Origin: a bacterium
GTDB lineage: Bacteria; Patescibacteriota; Minisyncoccia; Phycocordibacterales; UBA5272
Length of the DNA: 7,206 bases
Assembly: GCA_023267475.1 (NCBI GenBank)
Contig: JAHFND010000026.1
Location: 1 to 7,206 of the forward strand
Direction of reading: 5' to 3'
Positions 5,381 through 7,206 of the stretch are shown here, one piece after another. The notes beneath the pieces are model-generated. The model saw nothing but the letters and a program-made list of their open reading frames with translations, was not told the origin of the DNA and searched no databases. The first letter of the stretch is position 1. Each line of letters begins with the position of its first letter. The translations under genes and the position numbers were made by a program.

Positions 5381-6240
5381 TCTTGGTTGAATCCTCCTAT
5401 TCCTACAAATTCTACGCTTTCATCCCCTGCTAAAATCTTTTCGTAAGGAATACAATTAAAACACCCACCCTCTTTAGTATTAGAATCATACGCACCGCGT
5501 GGACATACGAACACTTTATCTTCTCCTTCCCGTTTTGCAATTCTTCGCGCTTCTTTCACTTTCATAGCTACTTCCATCACATCACGGTATGCAGTATCAG
5601 CATCCGGTAATTCTTTTTCTACTACATTTCCTGATTCTAAATACCAATAACTCGCCCTACTTACTTTTCTTTTTTGTAATGCATTACAAAGTAATAAGTA
5701 TATTGGGAGTTGAAGTGATGTTTCCTGTTCTTCTTTTTTCCCAGTTTTAAAATCAATGATATGAAGTGTGTCATCAGGTAAATATTCTATCCAGTCCACT
5801 AATCCATTTAAAATAATATTGTGATCTTCACTTAAAAAGAAGTTTGGATTCATGGTCTCACGTGGAAGTTTAATTCTTTTATTTACTAAAAACTTTGGAT
5901 CTTGTCGCACATTTTCTAACATCACAATTCCACGTTGTTTAAATTCATGCTCTTCCTCATCACTTGTAAACCCTCCTTTTTTGCCACTCACTTTCTTCCA
6001 CGCTTCTTCAAAGTCTAAAAGTAAGTCACGCTTCATTCTCTCATTTGCTGGATAGTCAGCGAGGGCTTCTAATACTTCGTGCACTGCAACACCAAGAGAC
6101 ATGTGGGGATTTACAATAGTTATCTTATGCCCTGTTTTCTTATCTTTGTACATATTGTGTAAATAATAAAGTCTAGGACACTTAAGAAAATCTCCCATTG
6201 AAGAGTGTGATACCCAGACGGCTGTGTATTTATCAGTCAT
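5353..6240 (-). CDS. Stand-alone PD-(D/E)XK (RecB/Cas4-like) nuclease with probable Fe-S cysteines
   Basis: A 295-aa protein with the full RecB-type nuclease set: SHSSMGDFLKCPR (11-23), GVAVHEVLE with H54, NGLVDWIE with D149, IIDFKTGK with D163 and K165, and QLPIY with Q177 and Y181. Four cysteines match the AddB/Cas4 arrangement in which one N-terminal and three C-terminal cysteines hold a [4Fe-4S] cluster that staples the domain: C21, then C246, C260 and C263. The first C-terminal gap (13 residues) differs from the usual short spacing. Metal-dependent cleavage of single-stranded or double-stranded DNA ends is the expected activity. It follows the helicase-nuclease gene by 2 nt, which suggests a joint role in recombination or repair. 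Cas4 is a less likely identity, since no cas genes or CRISPR array are present. Confidence 0.88.
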   Translation of the reverse strand: MTDKYTAVWVSHSSMGDFLKCPRLYYLHNMYKDKKTGHKITIVNPHMSLGVAVHEVLEALADYPANERMKRDLLLDFEEAWKKVSGKKGGFTSDEEEHEFKQRGIVMLENVRQDPKFLVNKRIKLPRETMNPNFFLSEDHNIILNGLVDWIEYLPDDTLHIIDFKTGKKEEQETSLQLPIYLLLCNALQKRKVSRASYWYLESGNVVEKELPDADTAYRDVMEVAMKVKEARRIAKREGEDKVFVCPRGAYDSNTKEGGCFNCIPYEKILAGDESVEFVGIGGFNQDMYIVKKML

Positions 6241-6252
6241 AGTTATATTGTA
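6241..6252 (-). promoter_or_regulatory. -10 box predicting a leaderless start for the 6240 nuclease
   Basis: TACAAT (5 of 6 to consensus) occupies 6252-6247 on the minus strand, 6 nt before the ATG at 6240, within the last codons of the preceding gene. No Shine-Dalgarno is present. The -35 position (TTCGAA) is weak. Confidence 0.45.
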
Positions 6253-7040
6253 CCCGAAATTAAATCTTCTTCGAATTCTTTTATTCCGTCTATTGTTTGT
6301 TTATATTTACTTGTATCTGGAAAATCAAGTGACACTATCTTTTTATAAACTGCCACTATTAGCTTCTTCATTTTTTCTAGTTCATGTTTTGTATCTTTGT
6401 CATCAAATGAAAGAGATATTTCTTGTATTTTGTTGTCTTGTTCTTCTTCAACGAATTCTAAGACTCCTTTTGTTACAGTGTGAGTATTATAATCGCGAGA
6501 ATTTTCTACTAATATCTTATACATCATGAGTTGGTGACGATAATTATGCAATTTTATTTCTTCATACGCAGATAGTTTCGGTGCGTCCCAGCCATCCACT
6601 CCTTTTCCTGTTTTTAAATCAATCACCGTCCAATTCTTATTCTCATCTTCTATAATTTGGTCGATTTTTCCAGTCAGAAGAGCACCATCTACCATTACGG
6701 ATTGTTTACTGAAATTTAATTCTACAGTGTCTTCACCTCTTATTTCATCTTTTTTAAGTTCATAATAACGAGATAAAATATTCTCTCCACGTTCACGTAA
6801 TTTCTTTTCTTCGAAATCCATAAGTCGTCCTTTCTTTAATTCTTTCTCAAAGATTTCTGTGATTGTTTTAAGTGATGGGACTTTTTTATCTTTACGCGCC
6901 AAAACATGTGCATCTTCTAATGCTTTATGTATAGCACTACCGTATACGCTACTACTTGTCTTTGCTTGTGGGAAACGAAGCAGGTTTTGTTCTAAGAATA
7001 GAAGTGGACCACCTTTTGTGATGTCTAAGAAATTATTCAA
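6243..7040 (-). CDS. RecB-type PD-(D/E)XK nuclease domain, severed C-terminal part of a UvrD-like helicase gene
   Basis: The 265-aa reading frame given here begins at a TTG, but the homologous sequence begins earlier, at ILSPTHLNNFLD, immediately after an in-frame TAG (7061-7059). Nuclease motifs, numbered from the TTG, are complete: YGSAIHKALE with H38, LTGKIDQI with D127, VIDLKTGK with D141 and K143, and YRHQLMMY with Q170 and Y174. This is the domain commonly fused to the end of UvrD/AddA-like helicases, where it degrades DNA unwound by the motor. No Shine-Dalgarno or -10 box precedes the TTG, so this is probably not a normal independent start. It could be a recent nonsense mutation, a sequencing error, a read-through product or a re-initiated fragment. 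The intact catalytic residues argue that any mutation is recent or the domain is still made. The next nuclease gene starts 2 nt downstream. Confidence 0.8.
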   Translation of the reverse strand: MNNFLDITKGGPLLFLEQNLLRFPQAKTSSSVYGSAIHKALEDAHVLARKDKKVPSLKTITEIFEKELKKGRLMDFEEKKLRERGENILSRYYELKKDEIRGEDTVELNFSKQSVMVDGALLTGKIDQIIEDENKNWTVIDLKTGKGVDGWDAPKLSAYEEIKLHNYRHQLMMYKILVENSRDYNTHTVTKGVLEFVEEEQDNKIQEISLSFDDKDTKHELEKMKKLIVAVYKKIVSLDFPDTSKYKQTIDGIKEFEEDLISGTI

Positions 7041-7058
7041 GTGTGTCGGCGAAAGGAT

Positions 7059-7206
7059 CTACCCTTCTACCACTTTTTGCAACAACGCTTTTTCATCATG
7101 AGCAAATGGTGGTGTGTGATATACCTGCAATCCTTGTGTTAAAAGTTCTGACGAATCTATAAATGGAGTTTTACTATTTTCTACATCAGTTGCAGATAAG
7201 AATCGC
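7059..7206 (-). CDS. C-terminal end of a UvrD/PcrA-like helicase, cut by the window edge and by a TAG
   Basis: About 48 codons are visible, from RFLSATDV near the edge to LQKVVEG just before the TAG at 7061-7059. The text fits the linker that follows helicase motif VI in UvrD/AddA-like proteins and leads into the nuclease domain. Beyond the TAG, the same frame continues without a shift into ILSPTHLNNFLD. No helicase motif lies within the window, so the identity rests on the linker and on the nuclease domain that follows. The 5' part of the gene lies outside the window. As read, the gene would yield a helicase without its nuclease. Confidence 0.65.
   Translation of the reverse strand, partial: RFLSATDVENSKTPFIDSSELLTQGLQVYHTPPFAHDEKALLQKVVEG

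Noticed and set aside
5353..6240. Annotation as Cas4.
   Set aside because: The motifs fit, but there is no CRISPR array or other cas gene. The neighbour is a helicase-nuclease and the cysteine spacing is atypical.
7059..7061. Reassignment of TAG to a sense codon as the explanation for the interrupted helicase-nuclease gene.
   Set aside because: Four other genes end naturally at TAG (rlmB at 1555, the 2989 gene, lexA at 3458, and the 4073 gene), and the rlmB and LexA products have normal C-terminal lengths, so TAG works as a stop here.

Overview
The window comes from an AT-rich bacterial chromosome (roughly 30-35% G+C in lines I counted by hand). The likely host is a Patescibacteria/CPR lineage of the Parcubacteria type. 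This is inferred from the style of the helicase-nuclease pair, the many short unknown proteins, and -10 boxes placed 6-9 nt before start codons with no Shine-Dalgarno site. It is not proven by a marker gene. The standard code fits: four genes end in TAG, and none needs TGA as a sense codon.

Layout, left to right. Positions 1-289 carry no gene but hold a compact nest of inverted repeats (39-172). Next, on the minus strand, come a HI0933/YhiN-type flavoprotein (290-1573) and, upstream and overlapping it, the 23S rRNA ribose methyltransferase rlmB (1555-2304). On the plus strand between divergent promoters lies one compositionally foreign gene of unknown function (2459-2938), with a strong ribosome binding site and a hairpin terminator. 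From 2989 to the right edge everything is on the minus strand. Read in the direction of transcription, the order is: the C-terminal tip of a UvrD-like helicase (7206-7059), a RecB-type PD-(D/E)XK nuclease domain (ends 6243), a second stand-alone PD-(D/E)XK nuclease with four cysteines (6240-5353), a DUF6941-like protein, a three-helix membrane protein, a DUF3467-like protein, a LexA/UmuD-type SOS repressor, and a small membrane-anchored protein with four cysteines.

How they may work together. The right half looks like a DNA-repair neighbourhood: helicase-nuclease, accessory nuclease and the SOS repressor. lexA has a 24-bp palindrome with a GAAC-N4-GTTC core inside its own promoter, which predicts autorepression and gives a motif for finding the rest of the regulon.

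The most notable observations are: (1) an in-frame amber codon that cuts the helicase from its nuclease domain while the downstream catalytic residues stay intact; (2) a repeated promoter layout that predicts leaderless mRNAs for at least five genes; (3) the LexA operator; (4) the foreign-looking gene that alone uses a strong Shine-Dalgarno; and (5) the 39-172 repeat nest, whose two hairpins are mutually exclusive.
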